This document shows positions 55,354 to 57,153 of a stretch of 57,153 nucleotides of DNA, in pieces. Source of the DNA: Entamoeba histolytica HM-1:IMSS (lineage: Eukaryota; Evosea; Mastigamoebida; Endamoebidae); contig NW_001914901.1 of the NCBI RefSeq assembly GCF_000208925.1, forward strand, positions 1-57,153, written 5' to 3'. The notes beneath the pieces are model-generated. The model was given only the letters and a program-made list of their open reading frames with translations. It was not told the DNA's origin and did no database searches. The stretch's first letter is position 1. The number at the start of each line of letters is the position of its first letter. Both the position numbers and the translations under genes were made by a program.

Positions 55354-56178
55354 TTATTTTAACCCAACACCACTCAAAAAATTCCAAACAGAATCTATAT
55401 CATTCTCTTTCACTGAAGATTGAGCAAATTCAATTTTACTCTTGAGTTGTTCAAAATGGAATTCATCATCAGGATCTCCATACATATATAAATCATCATC
55501 AGCTATTACTTCTCCTGGTTTTGCAACTCTGACACGTAATTTGTTTAATTCTTTTTCTAATAAAATTTTAATAATATCTTTTGATTCAGACATTGGAATA
55601 TCACTCTTATTACAAAGAATTAATATTGGTATATTATTTGTATTTGATGAAATAATACAATGAAGATATCCTGCATCATCTTTAATTGTTTTCTTAACTT
55701 CATCTCCAGCAATCATAAAAATGATACATTTAGCTGATTCAATATATTTTTTATATAATCCTCTAACTTTACCATAACCAGGAATATCCACTATTTCAAA
55801 TGGTTGTTTAGTTATAGTATCATGACAAGTACCAATATTTTCAACCATAGAAGTACATGTTTCAGTAATTGTATCATTTTGTAGCTATATGTTATTAGTT
55901 TATTTTATTATATATGATAATAAATAAATAAAAATACAAACACAAAGATATAATGATGTCTTTCCAACACCACTTATTCCAGTAATCATTACAACAGACT
56001 TTTTATTTTTATTATTTTTATTTCTCTTTGATACTATTATTAAATAAATATCGTTTTATCACGTTTATAAGAAAATAAATTTAAACAAACTGACATAAAC
56101 AATAATGCCAATTAATAATAAAACTGTTGTTGTAATTAATGAAACTAATGAAAAACTACTTTCAATAGTATTTTCCAT
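55354..56178 (-). CDS. SRP receptor beta subunit
   Basis: Three exons: 56178-56091, 56033-55942 and 55884-55354, with introns 56034-56090 and 55885-55941 (57 nt each, GTTTGT...TAG). The protein is about 236 residues. Exon 1 encodes a TM anchor (LVSLITTTTVLLLIGIIVYV). Exon 2 has the P-loop GISGVGKTSL. Exon 3 has DIPGYGKVR (G3), FMIAGDEVK and ILCNKSD (G4). This layout is that of SR-beta, the ER-membrane GTPase that anchors SR-alpha for co-translational targeting. The TM and P-loop would be missed if only the last exon were read. Confidence 0.9.
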
Positions 56179-56378
56179 TTTTAATTATTATTTTTTAGTT
56201 CATCTCATATTTTAGTTGATAAAAACAAGGTTTGGTCAAGTTTTTTCAATGTTTTCCATTTTATTCTGATAAAACAAACTATAGCCAAATAACTTTTATT
56301 GATTTTTCTATTCCACATCTCTTATAACATGAAAAGGCAAAGATATATAATAAGATATGTTGATTAAAGGGATGTTAT

Positions 56379-57146
56379 ATGAGTAGATTATTTACTAAAA
56401 CAAAGAAAAAACCTTTATTTTTTAATAAACAAACACCAATTGAATATAATAAACAAGAAAATGATATTGAAAAAGTCAAATTACATGATTCTAGCAATGG
56501 TTTTAATCCATTTGACACAATGAAAGAAGAAGGATTTGATACTAGTGATACAATGAGATGGTTTGACAAAATGACAACTGACAGTGGAGAAGTGTTATTA
56601 AAAAATGAAAGTACCAGTGTTAAAAGTTTCAATAGTATAACTTCATTTCAGTTTTCACCAGAAGAAGAAGGAGAAAAAGTCACAAATAAGATGAATGAAG
56701 ATATTCAACCAAAAGTGTTTCCAGAACCAAGAAACGAGAGAATTATTTCAGAACAATTACAAGAGTCAAAGAAAAATGAAAATCAGGTAATTGAGACAAA
56801 AGAAATAAAACGTACTGATAATCCAATCAAACAAGAACCAGACAAAGAAATAAATAAACCCAACGAACATCCTCAAGTGAAACCAAAAGTAAATAAGAAA
56901 TCGAATTTCCATATTTCAATGAAAAAATTTGAATTTAAAAAACCCAATTTAATGTCAAAACCACTGAAAGATCGAATGAAAGATTCAATTAAACAAATCA
57001 ACGAAAAATCTATTCACAAATCATCTGACAACCATAACTTCCAACTTAGAATTAATCCAAACGACAATTCATCAATCAGAAATCAAACCACAAAGGATAT
57101 AGAATTAGAGAAAGAGTTAAGAAAAGAGTCAGAAAGAAGGTTTTAA
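56379..57146 (+). CDS. Hypothetical low-complexity protein
   Basis: A 255-residue Lys/Glu/Asn/Ser-rich protein with no recognised domain, signal peptide or TM. MSRLFTKTKKKPLFF starts it and KESERRF ends it just before the window edge. The middle carries short acidic stretches and repeated EPD/KP motifs. It is probably disordered. Start at the first ATG of the frame; no upstream exon was found. Not recognised. Confidence 0.5.
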   Translation: MSRLFTKTKKKPLFFNKQTPIEYNKQENDIEKVKLHDSSNGFNPFDTMKEEGFDTSDTMRWFDKMTTDSGEVLLKNESTSVKSFNSITSFQFSPEEEGEKVTNKMNEDIQPKVFPEPRNERIISEQLQESKKNENQVIETKEIKRTDNPIKQEPDKEINKPNEHPQVKPKVNKKSNFHISMKKFEFKKPNLMSKPLKDRMKDSIKQINEKSIHKSSDNHNFQLRINPNDNSSIRNQTTKDIELEKELRKESERRF

Positions 57147-57153
57147 AAAAGAG

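Overview
The window is nuclear DNA of an amoebozoan protist of the genus Entamoeba, most likely the E. histolytica / E. dispar / E. nuttalli group. The evidence is very AT-rich DNA with short intergenic gaps, eukaryotic-only genes (G-protein beta, alpha-SNAP, Rrp45, PUF, Prp38, SRP-receptor beta), tiny introns (44-75 nt) that begin GTTTGT or GTTTGG and end TAG or AAG, and a non-LTR retrotransposon / SINE pair of the EhLINE / EhSINE type. The species is not settled. A run of exactly 100 Ns (11247-11346) shows that this is a draft assembly.

Layout. 1-1554 is low-complexity AT-rich DNA. 1555-8672 carries G-protein beta, a small secreted or surface protein, an RRM protein with a 15-bp minisatellite tail, an old SINE in a divergent promoter, a CK1-like kinase and an L-type lectin. 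9282-18497 carries an LRR/F-box-like protein with a possible CaaX end, alpha-SNAP (cut by the gap), a TLDc pseudogene, an iron-type alcohol dehydrogenase, an unknown gene, a Rap/Ran-GAP and UDP-glucose pyrophosphorylase. 19872-25558 is a retrotransposon zone: a full-length but dead 4.8-kb LINE with a perfect 19-bp target-site duplication, then a 555-bp SINE with a perfect 18-bp duplication. 25909-36896 carries PUF, an unknown secreted protein, a VPS35L (retriever) homologue, a dual-specificity phosphatase fused to a gelsolin-like region, PRP38, a seven-TM protein, ribosomal protein uL4 and a small TM protein. 37050-46426 carries MAK11/PAK1IP1, two unknown or weakly placed genes, CDC5L, SNU23/ZMAT2, an unknown gene, RRP45 and ribosomal protein eS6. 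46633-57146 carries PP4 regulatory subunit 3, CFD1/NUBP2, a TtcA-like tRNA thiolase, a WRAP53/TCAB1-like WD protein, SFT2, a PP2C-like phosphatase, a GT31 glycosyltransferase, SRP receptor beta and an unknown low-complexity protein.

The genes are mostly housekeeping and do not form an operon. Several belong to the same broad processes: RNA processing (PRP38, CDC5L, SNU23, RRP45, WRAP53-like), secretory and endosomal traffic (L-type lectin, alpha-SNAP, SFT2, SRP receptor beta, VPS35L), and signalling (G-beta, CK1-like, DSP, PP2C, PP4R3, RapGAP, 7TM). Twelve genes were reassembled here by joining exons across 13 introns, which extends or corrects several simple ORFs. I see no clear novel multi-gene system. 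The most unusual items are the DSP-gelsolin fusion, the VPS35L and WRAP53-like genes, the 19-unit perfect minisatellite in the RRM gene, and three SINE/LINE-derived 3' tails in one window.
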